Of a stretch of 5,745 nucleotides of DNA, positions 1 to 5,007 are shown piece after piece. Position 1 is the stretch's first letter. The number at the start of each line of letters is the position of its first letter. The position numbers and the translations under genes are program-made. The stretch lies in the NCBI GenBank assembly GCA_029861825.1, contig JAOTYN010000289.1, positions 1 to 5,745 of the forward strand. Reading direction: 5' to 3'. Origin of the DNA: Cyclobacteriaceae bacterium (GTDB lineage: Bacteria; Bacteroidota; Bacteroidia; Cytophagales; Cyclobacteriaceae). The notes beneath the pieces are model-generated. The model worked only from the letters and a program-made list of their open reading frames with translations, was not told the DNA's origin and searched no databases.

Positions 1-6
1 CAGAGA

Positions 7-918
7 ATGGGTAAAATACAAGTAAACAAATTAAATACCTTTAGCGGACACCAAGACGCCATTTACACCTTGGAACCAGGGGCTAACAGCTGGGAATTCT
101 ATTCTGGCGCCGGTGATGGCATGGTGGTGGCCTGGAATTTACAGGAACCTGATGCAGGCAAATTAATAGTCAATTTACCTACTTCGGTTTATGCTTTGGA
201 GTATTTACCCGAGGGTCATCGCCTGCTGGTGGGCCAAAACTACCAAGGCATACACCTGGCGGATTTGGAGAGTAACCGTGAAATTGGTTCTTTGAAACTG
301 ACTGAAGCTGCTGTATTCGATATTAAATATCATGATGGGTTTGCATATGTAGGTAGTGGCGACGGAACCTTGCACGTTGTGCACCTGGATAGCTTGTCTG
401 TTGTAAAACAGCTGAAGTTTTCTGACAAAAGTGTACGTTGTATTGCCATAAATCCCCACAATGAGCAAATAGCTGTGGGATATAGCGATCATTTCATTCG
501 GATATTCTCTACAGATGAACATCAACTGATACAGGAATTCCAGGCACACCAAAATTCGGTTTTCAGCCTGGCCTACCATCCTCAAAAACCGTTGCTGCTT
601 TCTGCCAGCCGGGATGCCCATTTAAAGGTATGGAGCGCGGAGCAGCCATATGAACTTCACCATTCCATCGTGGCACACATGTATGCCATAAATCATATAG
701 AATTTAGCCCAAGTGGCCATCATTTTGTAACTTGCAGCATGGATAAGTCCATAAAAGTATGGAGTTCTGAACAATTTCAACTTTTAAAAGTAATTGATAA
801 GGCTCGATACGCCGGTCATGGAACTTCCGTTAATAAATTGTACTGGTCCGCATACCTCAGCCAACTAGCTTCCTGTAGTGACGACAGAACCATATCCATT
901 TGGGATATAAAACTTTAA
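7..918 (+). CDS. WD40-repeat beta-propeller protein, probably seven blades
   Basis: This 303-residue protein consists almost wholly of WD40 repeats. I count seven blades at about residues 13-46, 57-88, 97-128, 138-170, 178-213, 222-255 and 267-303. Blades 5 to 7 are the clearest, each with a GH- or AH-type dipeptide, an S.D or S.S turn and endings KVW or SIWD; blades 2 and 3 have lost their Trp-Asp. Seven blades make a closed propeller, so the protein looks full length. There is no signal peptide or membrane segment, so it is probably a cytoplasmic protein-binding platform. No catalytic residues are expected. The frame is open to the window edge, so an upstream start cannot be excluded, but the N-terminus at 7 runs straight into the first blade. 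The DivIVA-domain gene starts 4 bases after its stop, so the two are surely co-transcribed and may act together (inference). The partner and exact role are unknown. Confidence 0.9.
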   Translation: MGKIQVNKLNTFSGHQDAIYTLEPGANSWEFYSGAGDGMVVAWNLQEPDAGKLIVNLPTSVYALEYLPEGHRLLVGQNYQGIHLADLESNREIGSLKLTEAAVFDIKYHDGFAYVGSGDGTLHVVHLDSLSVVKQLKFSDKSVRCIAINPHNEQIAVGYSDHFIRIFSTDEHQLIQEFQAHQNSVFSLAYHPQKPLLLSASRDAHLKVWSAEQPYELHHSIVAHMYAINHIEFSPSGHHFVTCSMDKSIKVWSSEQFQLLKVIDKARYAGHGTSVNKLYWSAYLSQLASCSDDRTISIWDIKL

Positions 919-922
919 ACCA

Positions 923-1624
923 ATGAAAGTAACGCCTCTAGAAATTCGTAAGAAGTCCTTTGAAAAAGTATTTCGGGGATATGACAAGGATGAAGTGAAT
1001 GCCTTTTTGGTTTCACTTTCTCAGGCTTGGGAGAAGGTACTGGATGAAAACAAGGAGTTGACCTTTAAATTAGAGGCCGCTGAAAAGGAAATTGTTAAAC
1101 TTAGGGAAATTGAGAATTCGCTTTTCAAAACCTTAAAAACAGCGGAAGATACCGGAGCCAATATGATCGAGCAGGCCAATAAAACCGCTGAGCTGCACAT
1201 GAAGGAGACCCAAATGAAGGCCGATGCTCTCATGAATGAATCAGAAACAAAAGCCCGGTCAATGTTGGAGGAGGCCGAGAGCCATTCACGGGAGGTTCTG
1301 GAAGATCTGCAGGATGAGGTAAAGAGAATGCAGGACTCGTACCGCAAGCTTCAACAGCAGCGCGACACCCTATTGAGAGACATTAAAAATATTGCCGACG
1401 GTTTCTTGGAGCAGGTGGCTCAGGCCCGCAACGAAAACCAGAATTTTTCTATTGAGGAGTCCGTCAAAAAAGCTAAAAAGCTATCCAAAATAAATTACAG
1501 TTTTGACACCAACAAAACCGAGGAAGCCCCCTCACCAGCTGAAGACGTAGCAGAGGAACCCATACCCCCGGCTTCTCAGGAGACCCAAAAAGATGAAGGT
1601 TCATTTTTTGATTCCTTTGATTAA
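923..1624 (+). CDS. DivIVA-domain coiled-coil protein
   Basis: This is a 233-residue protein. Residues 1-60 match the DivIVA/GpsB N-terminal domain: TPLEIRKKSFEKVFRGYDKDEVNAFL carries the FRGYD core, and Phe17 and Arg18 fall at the same positions as the membrane-inserting Phe17 and Arg18 of Bacillus subtilis DivIVA. Residues about 33-155 are rich in Glu, Lys, Ala and Leu with heptad character, as expected for a long parallel coiled coil. Residues about 190-233 form an acidic, Pro-rich and probably disordered tail ending in SFFDSFD. In Gram-positive bacteria DivIVA proteins bind curved membrane at poles and septa and recruit partners. In Bacteroidota the role is poorly known, so only a membrane-associated scaffold is safe to propose. 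The gene sits 4 bases after the WD40 gene and 11 bases before folB, probably in one operon. The coiled-coil tail alone could resemble many proteins, but the N-terminal domain is diagnostic. Confidence 0.9.
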   Translation: MKVTPLEIRKKSFEKVFRGYDKDEVNAFLVSLSQAWEKVLDENKELTFKLEAAEKEIVKLREIENSLFKTLKTAEDTGANMIEQANKTAELHMKETQMKADALMNESETKARSMLEEAESHSREVLEDLQDEVKRMQDSYRKLQQQRDTLLRDIKNIADGFLEQVAQARNENQNFSIEESVKKAKKLSKINYSFDTNKTEEAPSPAEDVAEEPIPPASQETQKDEGSFFDSFD

Positions 1625-1635
1625 TTGGCCAGTTA

Positions 1636-1992
1636 ATGGGGTTAGTTTCACTGGATGGATTGGAGTTTTTTGCCTATCATGGTTACTACGATGAGGAGCA
1701 GAAGGTTGGAAATAAATATTCCGTAGATATTACGGTAAAGGCCGATCTGAAAATGGCTGCTCAGCACGATGCTCTGCAGGAAACCGTAAATTACGAAGCC
1801 TTATACGAGGTGGTAAAACAGGAAATGCAAATTCGTTCCAGATTATTGGAACATATCGGTTATAATATCATTCAAACGGTTTTTAAGGAATTCCCCTCCG
1901 TACAGTGGGTGGAGATCAGTATTTCGAAGTATAACCCGCCAATTGGAGGGGTCTGCAAACAAGCCAAGGTCACCTTACAGGAATCCCGTTAA
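1636..1992 (+). CDS. folB: Dihydroneopterin aldolase
   Basis: FolB cleaves 7,8-dihydroneopterin to 6-hydroxymethyl-7,8-dihydropterin and glycolaldehyde in cytoplasmic folate synthesis, and often also epimerises its substrate. The 118-residue protein has the usual length. Visible family motifs are LEFFAYHGYYDEEQ near the start, with Glu21 aligning to the substrate-binding Glu22 of the Staphylococcus aureus enzyme; TVNYEALY, with Tyr53 aligning to the conserved active-site Tyr; LLEHIG at 70-75; and ISKYNPPIGG, whose Lys98 aligns with catalytic Lys100. All key residues are present, so it is probably active. It is the third gene of the WD40-DivIVA run, with an 11-base gap and no clear Shine-Dalgarno. 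It ends tail to tail with the A-type iron-sulfur gene, and the two stop codons overlap within one TTAA at 1989-1992. No other folate genes lie in the window. Confidence 0.95.
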   Translation: MGLVSLDGLEFFAYHGYYDEEQKVGNKYSVDITVKADLKMAAQHDALQETVNYEALYEVVKQEMQIRSRLLEHIGYNIIQTVFKEFPSVQWVEISISKYNPPIGGVCKQAKVTLQESR

Positions 1993-2303
1993 CTGCTGGG
2001 TTTTACTTCTTGATCCGGATGAGAGAAATGAAAGCCACGGGCATCGTCTCCTTCGTAAAAATCTAATACCAACCCGATCAAGTACATGGTATCCTTTTTT
2101 GCAATATGCACATCTACTCCGGGTAGAGAATAGGTTACATCATCGTTTTTAACGGTATCAAAACCCAATATGTAGCTAACCCCTGCGCAACCCGCGCCTT
2201 TGACTCCCACACGCAAACCATATTTCTCAGGTATATTTTTGTGATTTTTTATATTCTGAATTTCAACCAGAGCATTATCCGTTATTGTTAGGGGTATCTC
2301 CAT
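1989..2303 (-). CDS. A-type (HesB/IscA-like) iron-sulfur protein lacking the C-terminal CxC
   Basis: This 104-residue protein has the A-type carrier fold. It starts with the typical ITDNALVEIQNI helix, then GLRVGVKGAGCAG (residues 29-41) with the first conserved Cys at 39, then a central YLIGLVLDF strand (74-82) and ARGFHFSHP (88-96), which matches the family GF.F.NP motif. Family members normally continue with a CGCG-type ending that supplies two more cluster ligands. Here the protein ends in DQEVKPSS and Cys39 is the only cysteine. It may hold a cluster differently, pair with another A-type protein, or have lost carrier activity (inference). I believe similar cysteine-poor relatives occur in Bacteroidota, but cannot check. 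No suf or isc genes adjoin it. The start is supported by GGGAG six bases upstream, one of the better Shine-Dalgarno matches here. It is transcribed alone from the divergent spacer at 2304-2407. Confidence 0.88.
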   Translation of the reverse strand: MEIPLTITDNALVEIQNIKNHKNIPEKYGLRVGVKGAGCAGVSYILGFDTVKNDDVTYSLPGVDVHIAKKDTMYLIGLVLDFYEGDDARGFHFSHPDQEVKPSS

Positions 2304-2407
2304 GCTAATCTCCCGGAATTAATATCCATTTTTGTGATTATAATAATTATCTTCAACTCAAAATTACACCAAAGCAAAATTTTAACCTAAAACAAATTCC
2401 AGACTAA
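2304..2407. promoter_or_regulatory. Divergent AT-rich promoter region
   Basis: These 104 bases separate the 5' ends of the minus-strand A-type iron-sulfur gene and the plus-strand membrane-protein gene, so both promoters should lie here. The spacer is clearly more AT-rich than the genes around it. It contains an 8-base palindrome ATAATTAT at 2343-2350 and a TATAAT on each strand (2339-2344 plus, 2337-2342 minus). In Bacteroidota the main sigma factor prefers TAnnTTTG, so the TATAAT matches carry little weight. The plus strand offers only CATTTTTG at 2327-2334, one mismatch from that consensus, about 74 bases before the gene start. Confidence 0.5.
2359..2366 (-). promoter_or_regulatory. Candidate -7 element (TAATTTTG) for the A-type iron-sulfur gene
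   Basis: Read on the minus strand, this octamer fits the Bacteroidota sigma consensus TAnnTTTG exactly. It lies 55 bases upstream of the start codon at 2303, which would give a 5' leader of about 50 bases. The expected upstream TTG is not at the usual spacing: the nearest (2393-2395) is 26 bases away instead of about 19. In AT-rich DNA such an octamer can arise by chance, so this is a weak call. Confidence 0.35.
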
Positions 2408-2929
2408 ATGGATATTTTGATCGAATTCGCCAAGCTGCTCATTCCAGCGGGTGCGGTGTTGTATGGAATGTACCTGGTGGTAAAGTCATTTGTACAAAAA
2501 GAGTTAAACCAGGCTGCCATTGAATTACGCTCACAGAATCACGAGATTGCCCTGCCCATGCGCTTGCAGGCTTATGAGAGGATATGCCTGTTCTTAGAGC
2601 GCATAGCACCAAACAATTTGGTGCTGAGGCTGCGGGACAACGCCCATAGTGCCAGAGAGTTCCAACACGTGCTGGTAAACCATATCCGTGAGGAATACAA
2701 TCATAATTTAAGTCAACAGATCTATATCAGCGATCAAGCTTGGGAATTGGTTAAGAACGCCAAGGAGGAGGTTATTGCCGCCATCAACCAATCCGCTCAG
2801 GGGCTGCCGGAGCAGGCCAATAGCCTTGATTTGGCCAAGCGCATTTTCGACGGCATGATGCAAAAAGGCCTCGAACCTACCACTCATGCCTTATTGCAAA
2901 TAAAACAGGAGGTCCGTACGTTATTTTAG
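2408..2929 (+). CDS. Membrane-anchored protein of unknown function (Bacteroidota-type)
   Basis: This 173-residue protein has no function I recognise. One hydrophobic helix at about residues 9-25 (LLIPAGAVLYGMYLVV) lies at the N-terminus and is followed by Lys, so the bulk of the protein is probably cytoplasmic on a single membrane anchor. The rest looks mainly helical. Two stretches look conserved by composition and by my memory of Bacteroidota homologues: LPMRLQAYERICLFLERI (49-66) and HNLSQQIYIS (99-108). I recall this layout as a Bacteroidota family annotated only as a domain of unknown function, possibly DUF7935; the number is uncertain. There is no signal-peptidase site, and no catalytic motif is evident. 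The start at 2408 places the anchor at the very N-terminus and follows the divergent spacer. The DUF1232-like gene begins 49 bases downstream and may be co-transcribed, which gives two small membrane proteins in a row. Confidence 0.8.
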   Translation: MDILIEFAKLLIPAGAVLYGMYLVVKSFVQKELNQAAIELRSQNHEIALPMRLQAYERICLFLERIAPNNLVLRLRDNAHSAREFQHVLVNHIREEYNHNLSQQIYISDQAWELVKNAKEEVIAAINQSAQGLPEQANSLDLAKRIFDGMMQKGLEPTTHALLQIKQEVRTLF

Positions 2930-2978
2930 GGGATTGGAATGATTTTTGATCCTTTTAAAACAAATTAAAAAATCATTT

Positions 2979-3389
2979 ATGAACGTAAAATCAACCACTG
3001 GATTGGGAGTGGCAAAACTCTCCAACCATGCCCAGCGTACTGCCAAAGATCCCAGGCGATTACAAAAATTGCTGGAAGACTCCAAAGATAAGATCGGAAA
3101 GCTGGCTAAGGATGATGAAAAAGTAAAAGGCATCCTGGGTGTGTTGCGCACATTCATGCGTATGATCCGGGCTTATCTAAAAGGGGAGTACCAGGTAGTG
3201 CCCTGGAAGACCTTGCTGTTGATTGTAGCGGCTTTAATCTATTTCGTTTCTCCTTTGGACTTTATCCCCGACTTTATTCCAATAACCGGTTTTATTGATG
3301 ATGTGAGTATCGTAGTTTGGGTATTTAGCAGAATACAGAAAGATATTCGTGAATTCGAAGCCTGGGAGGGTATGAAGTACGAACTCTAA
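2979..3389 (+). CDS. DUF1232/YkvA-like membrane protein
   Basis: From the ATG at 2979 the product has 136 residues. Residues 1-70 are basic and charged, with many Lys and Arg, and are probably cytoplasmic. Residues about 76-110 form the DUF1232 core: a hydrophobic stretch PWKTLLLIVAALIYFV, then the signature SPLDFIPDFIP..GFIDD (91-108), then a second hydrophobic stretch VSIVVWVF. This hydrophobic-SPxDxIPDxIP-hydrophobic pattern defines the family, found in B. subtilis YkvA and many other bacteria, with no firm biochemical function. A TTG at 2946 in the same frame would add 11 residues (MILLKQIKKSF). I prefer the ATG because it needs no rare start, but neither start has a good Shine-Dalgarno at proper spacing. 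The AGGGG at 2928-2932 is better placed for an out-of-frame ATG at 2939. The secreted DUF1287 gene follows after 29 bases. Confidence 0.85.
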   Translation: MNVKSTTGLGVAKLSNHAQRTAKDPRRLQKLLEDSKDKIGKLAKDDEKVKGILGVLRTFMRMIRAYLKGEYQVVPWKTLLLIVAALIYFVSPLDFIPDFIPITGFIDDVSIVVWVFSRIQKDIREFEAWEGMKYEL

Positions 3390-3418
3390 TTGTACACCCT
3401 TCTTCTTAGGTATCCTCC

Positions 3419-4012
3419 ATGATAAAGGTTTCCAGGTACTTCTCTATTTTAACTGGCCTTTTTTTAGTAAATCTGGGTTATGCGCAAGATTCAAGGTTTT
3501 TTGTACAATTAGCGCAGGCTGCATTTGAAAGAACACAGGCTCAAGTAGTCTATGATCCCACTTATTTCTCCATCGATTATCCCAATGGCGATGTTCCGGC
3601 AGATAAAGGAGTGTGCACTGATGTGGTCATCCGCAGTTACCGGGCTCTCAGTATTGACCTACAGAAGCTGGTGCATGAGGACATGCGCGTCAACTTTCTA
3701 GAATACCCCAATTTATGGGGATTAGACCGGCCCGATCGCAACATTGACCACCGACGAGTACCTAATCTCAGGACTTTTTTTACTCGTAAAGGGGCTTCGA
3801 TACCCGTATCTGATTCAGCCTCCGAATATAGCCCTGGTGATTTGGTCACCTGGGATCTGGGTAGTGGCTTAAAGCATATTGGCATGGTTACCAGCAAAAA
3901 AGCGCGCAATGGTAATCCTTTGATCGTACACAACATTGGGCGTGGACCTCAACTGGAAGATATCTTGTTCGACTTTAAAATTACCGGGCATTATCGGTAC
4001 AAGCCCCAATAG
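3419..4012 (+). CDS. Secreted DUF1287 protein with NlpC/P60-like Cys-His-His
   Basis: This 197-residue protein starts with a signal peptide: basic MIKVSR, hydrophobic core about 7-19, and likely cleavage after Ala22 in GYA-QDS, a typical Bacteroidota end. The mature part matches the DUF1287 family, which includes E. coli YijF. Family landmarks are YDPTYFSIDYPNGDVP (45-60), GVCTDVVIRSYRAL with Cys66, DHRRVPNL (110-117), YSPGDLVTWDL (137-147), KHIGMV with His153, and IVHNIGRG with His171. The order Cys-His-His with a PGD.V.WD strand is that of papain-like NlpC/P60 (CHAP-like) enzymes, which cleave peptidoglycan peptides. I infer a periplasmic hydrolase; the family's substrate is not established to my knowledge. 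It lies 29 bases after the DUF1232 gene, which suggests co-transcription with two membrane proteins and fits an envelope role. Weak ribosome-binding context. Confidence 0.88.
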   Translation: MIKVSRYFSILTGLFLVNLGYAQDSRFFVQLAQAAFERTQAQVVYDPTYFSIDYPNGDVPADKGVCTDVVIRSYRALSIDLQKLVHEDMRVNFLEYPNLWGLDRPDRNIDHRRVPNLRTFFTRKGASIPVSDSASEYSPGDLVTWDLGSGLKHIGMVTSKKARNGNPLIVHNIGRGPQLEDILFDFKITGHYRYKPQ

Positions 4013-4035
4013 ATCAGGAACCTTCGGTACTCAAA

Positions 4036-4072
4036 CCTCAGAGTCCCTTGGTAGGTGACTTTGACTCAGCGG
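4036..4072 (+). other. Imperfect hairpin downstream of the DUF1287 gene
   Basis: CCTCAGAGTC at 4036-4045 pairs with GACTCAGCGG at 4063-4072 in 8 of 10 positions across a 17-base loop. A run TTTTATTT at 4083-4090 follows only ten bases later, so this is not a canonical intrinsic terminator, although it may help end the upstream transcript. An adjacent small inverted repeat, GTGAA (4073-4077) with TTCAC (4089-4093), overlaps the T-rich run and could extend the fold. Confidence 0.35.
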
Positions 4073-4101
4073 GTGAATACTGTTTTATTTCACTTCCCTC
4101 C

Positions 4102-4131
4102 CCTCCGGGTCACTCGCAGAGCACCCTGAGG
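4102..4131. repeat. GC-rich palindromic element (REP-like hairpin)
   Basis: CCTCCGGGT (4102-4110) pairs with ACCCTGAGG (4123-4131) in 8 of 9 positions. Inside the 12-base loop a second small stem CTC-GCA-GAG (4113-4121) continues the fold, making a compact two-tier hairpin. No T-run follows it on either strand, so it is not an intrinsic terminator. Its composition (CCTCCGGG, GGGAGGG on the opposite strand) stands out against the AT-rich heptad array that begins ten bases later. Repetitive extragenic palindromes have this general form; whether this one is repeated elsewhere in the genome cannot be seen here. Confidence 0.45.
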
Positions 4132-4141
4132 TAATGGCCGA

Positions 4142-4218
4142 ATTAATGAATAATGAATTACGAATGAGTAATAGAGTACATTTACTATTTTACATTTTAA
4201 ATTTTACCTTTTACATTC
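4142..4218. repeat. Heptad repeat array with imperfect fold-back symmetry
   Basis: Eleven contiguous 7-base units fill these 77 bases without a break in phase. Units 1-5 are ATTAATG, AATAATG, AATTACG, AATGAGT and AATAGAG. Units 6-11 are TACATTT, ACTATTT, TACATTT, TAAATTT, TACCTTT and TACATTC. The second half is roughly the reverse complement of the first: AGTA (4175-4178) and TACT (4183-4186) close a 4-base loop, and pairing continues outward with many mismatches but in register with the 7-base period. I recall similar degenerate heptad runs between genes in Bacteroidota and cyanobacteria. The array ends six bases before the dtd start codon, so a transcript would carry this structure over or next to the ribosome entry site. 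Its reading frame is open and produces a false N-terminal extension for dtd starting at 4134. Confidence 0.7.
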
Positions 4219-4223
4219 ACCGC

Positions 4224-4676
4224 ATGATTGCAGTAATTCAAAGGGTCTCAAAAGCATCAGTTCGCGTGGATAATGAAATCACCGGCAGCATAGGACCCGG
4301 GCTGGTGGTATTGCTGGGGATAGAGGAAGCCGATGGTCCGGAAGACATAGAATGGCTGGCAAAGAAGATCGTATCCCTGCGCATTTTCAATGATGATAAC
4401 GGGGTGATGAATGTAAGTCTGCGGGACATGCAGGGCAATATGTTGGTCATCAGTCAATTCACATTACATGCCAGCACCCGCAAGGGGAACAGACCGTCCT
4501 ATATCAAAGCGGCCAAGCCCGATGCCGCCATACCGCTCTACGAACAGTTCTTGGAAACTTGTAAATCGCTGGTTCCAAAGGGAGTTGAACAGGGAATTTT
4601 TGGGGCAGATATGAAAGTATCGCTAGTCAACGACGGCCCGGTTACCATAATAATAGATACCAAGGACAAAAAATAG
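4224..4676 (+). CDS. dtd: D-aminoacyl-tRNA deacylase
   Basis: Dtd hydrolyses the ester bond between D-amino acids (and glycine on tRNA-Ala) and tRNA, which keeps D-residues out of proteins; it acts as a homodimer in the cytoplasm. From the ATG at 4224 the product has 150 residues, close to the usual 145-150, and begins MIAVIQRVSKASVRV, the standard family start. The SQFTL motif lies at residues 77-81 and NDGPVT at 136-141; the latter carries the Gly-cisPro pair that makes the enzyme reject L-amino acids. The frame stays open upstream to an ATG at 4134, but those 30 residues are a translation of the heptad repeats and have no counterpart in the family, so the shorter start is chosen. There is no Shine-Dalgarno; the array ends six bases upstream and could affect initiation. 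The MazG-type gene follows after 4 bases, so the pair is probably one quality-control operon. Confidence 0.95.
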   Translation: MIAVIQRVSKASVRVDNEITGSIGPGLVVLLGIEEADGPEDIEWLAKKIVSLRIFNDDNGVMNVSLRDMQGNMLVISQFTLHASTRKGNRPSYIKAAKPDAAIPLYEQFLETCKSLVPKGVEQGIFGADMKVSLVNDGPVTIIIDTKDKK

Positions 4677-4680
4677 CACT

Positions 4681-5007
4681 ATGACCATTAAGGAAGCTCA
4701 GAAGCAAATAGATCATTGGATCAACACCACGGGAGTCCGTTATTTCGACGAGTTGACCAATATGACGCTCTTAACTGAAGAAGTTGGGGAGCTAGCCAGA
4801 ATAATGGCTAGAACCTATGGAGAACAGTCCTTCAAGGACTCTGACCAGGACCGGGACTTGGGAGATGAAATGGCCGATGTCCTGTGGGTGCTAATTTGCC
4901 TGGCTAACCAAACAGGAGTTGATCTCACGGAAGCCCTTAAAAAGAACATGCAAAAGAAAACGAATCGAGACGGTCGCCGGCATCTAGACAACGACAAATT
5001 ACGTTGA
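4681..5007 (+). CDS. MazG-type nucleotide pyrophosphohydrolase
   Basis: This 108-residue single-domain protein belongs to the all-alpha NTP pyrophosphohydrolase superfamily, whose members cleave (d)NTPs to NMP and pyrophosphate using Mg2+. The metal-binding pattern is complete: TEEVGELAR with Glu33, Glu34 and Glu37, and GDEMADVLWVL with Glu63 and Asp66. The ending KNMQKKTNRDGRRH resembles that of short Bacteroidota homologues. It is about the length of one MazG domain and much shorter than the two-domain E. coli MazG, so substrate preference cannot be inferred; removal of aberrant nucleotides is the likely role. It starts 4 bases after the dtd stop, with no room for its own promoter, so it should be expressed with dtd. 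Its last nine bases overlap the 3' end of comB on the other strand. Confidence 0.9.
   Translation: MTIKEAQKQIDHWINTTGVRYFDELTNMTLLTEEVGELARIMARTYGEQSFKDSDQDRDLGDEMADVLWVLICLANQTGVDLTEALKKNMQKKTNRDGRRHLDNDKLR

Noticed and set aside
205..621. Open frame of 138 codons on the minus strand
   Set aside because: It lies wholly inside the WD40 gene, whose repeats are unmistakable on the other strand.
1021..1347. Ser-rich minus-strand frame of 108 codons
   Set aside because: It is the antisense of the Glu/Lys-rich coiled coil of the DivIVA-domain gene; Ser and Phe richness is what that reverse reading gives.
1943..2152. Open frame of 69 codons on the plus strand crossing the folB end and the A-type gene
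   Set aside because: It starts inside folB in another frame and then runs antisense to the iron-sulfur gene; the translation has no recognisable motif and looks like a shadow.
2339..2344. Perfect TATAAT on the plus strand
   Set aside because: No TTGACA-like box at 16-18 bases upstream, and the main Bacteroidota sigma factor does not rely on TATAAT; likely chance in AT-rich DNA.
4036..4090. Hairpin plus TTTTATTT as an intrinsic terminator for the DUF1287 gene
   Set aside because: The T-run begins ten bases after the stem and the stem has two mismatches with a 17-base loop, so it is kept only as a hairpin.
4142..4218. CRISPR array or attachment site
   Set aside because: Units are 7 bases, contiguous and degenerate with no spacers, and no integrase or cas gene is present.
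4134..4223. Signal peptide or membrane anchor on Dtd
   Set aside because: The apparent hydrophobic segment comes from translating TACATTT-like repeats; the family is cytosolic and starts at MIAVIQRV.
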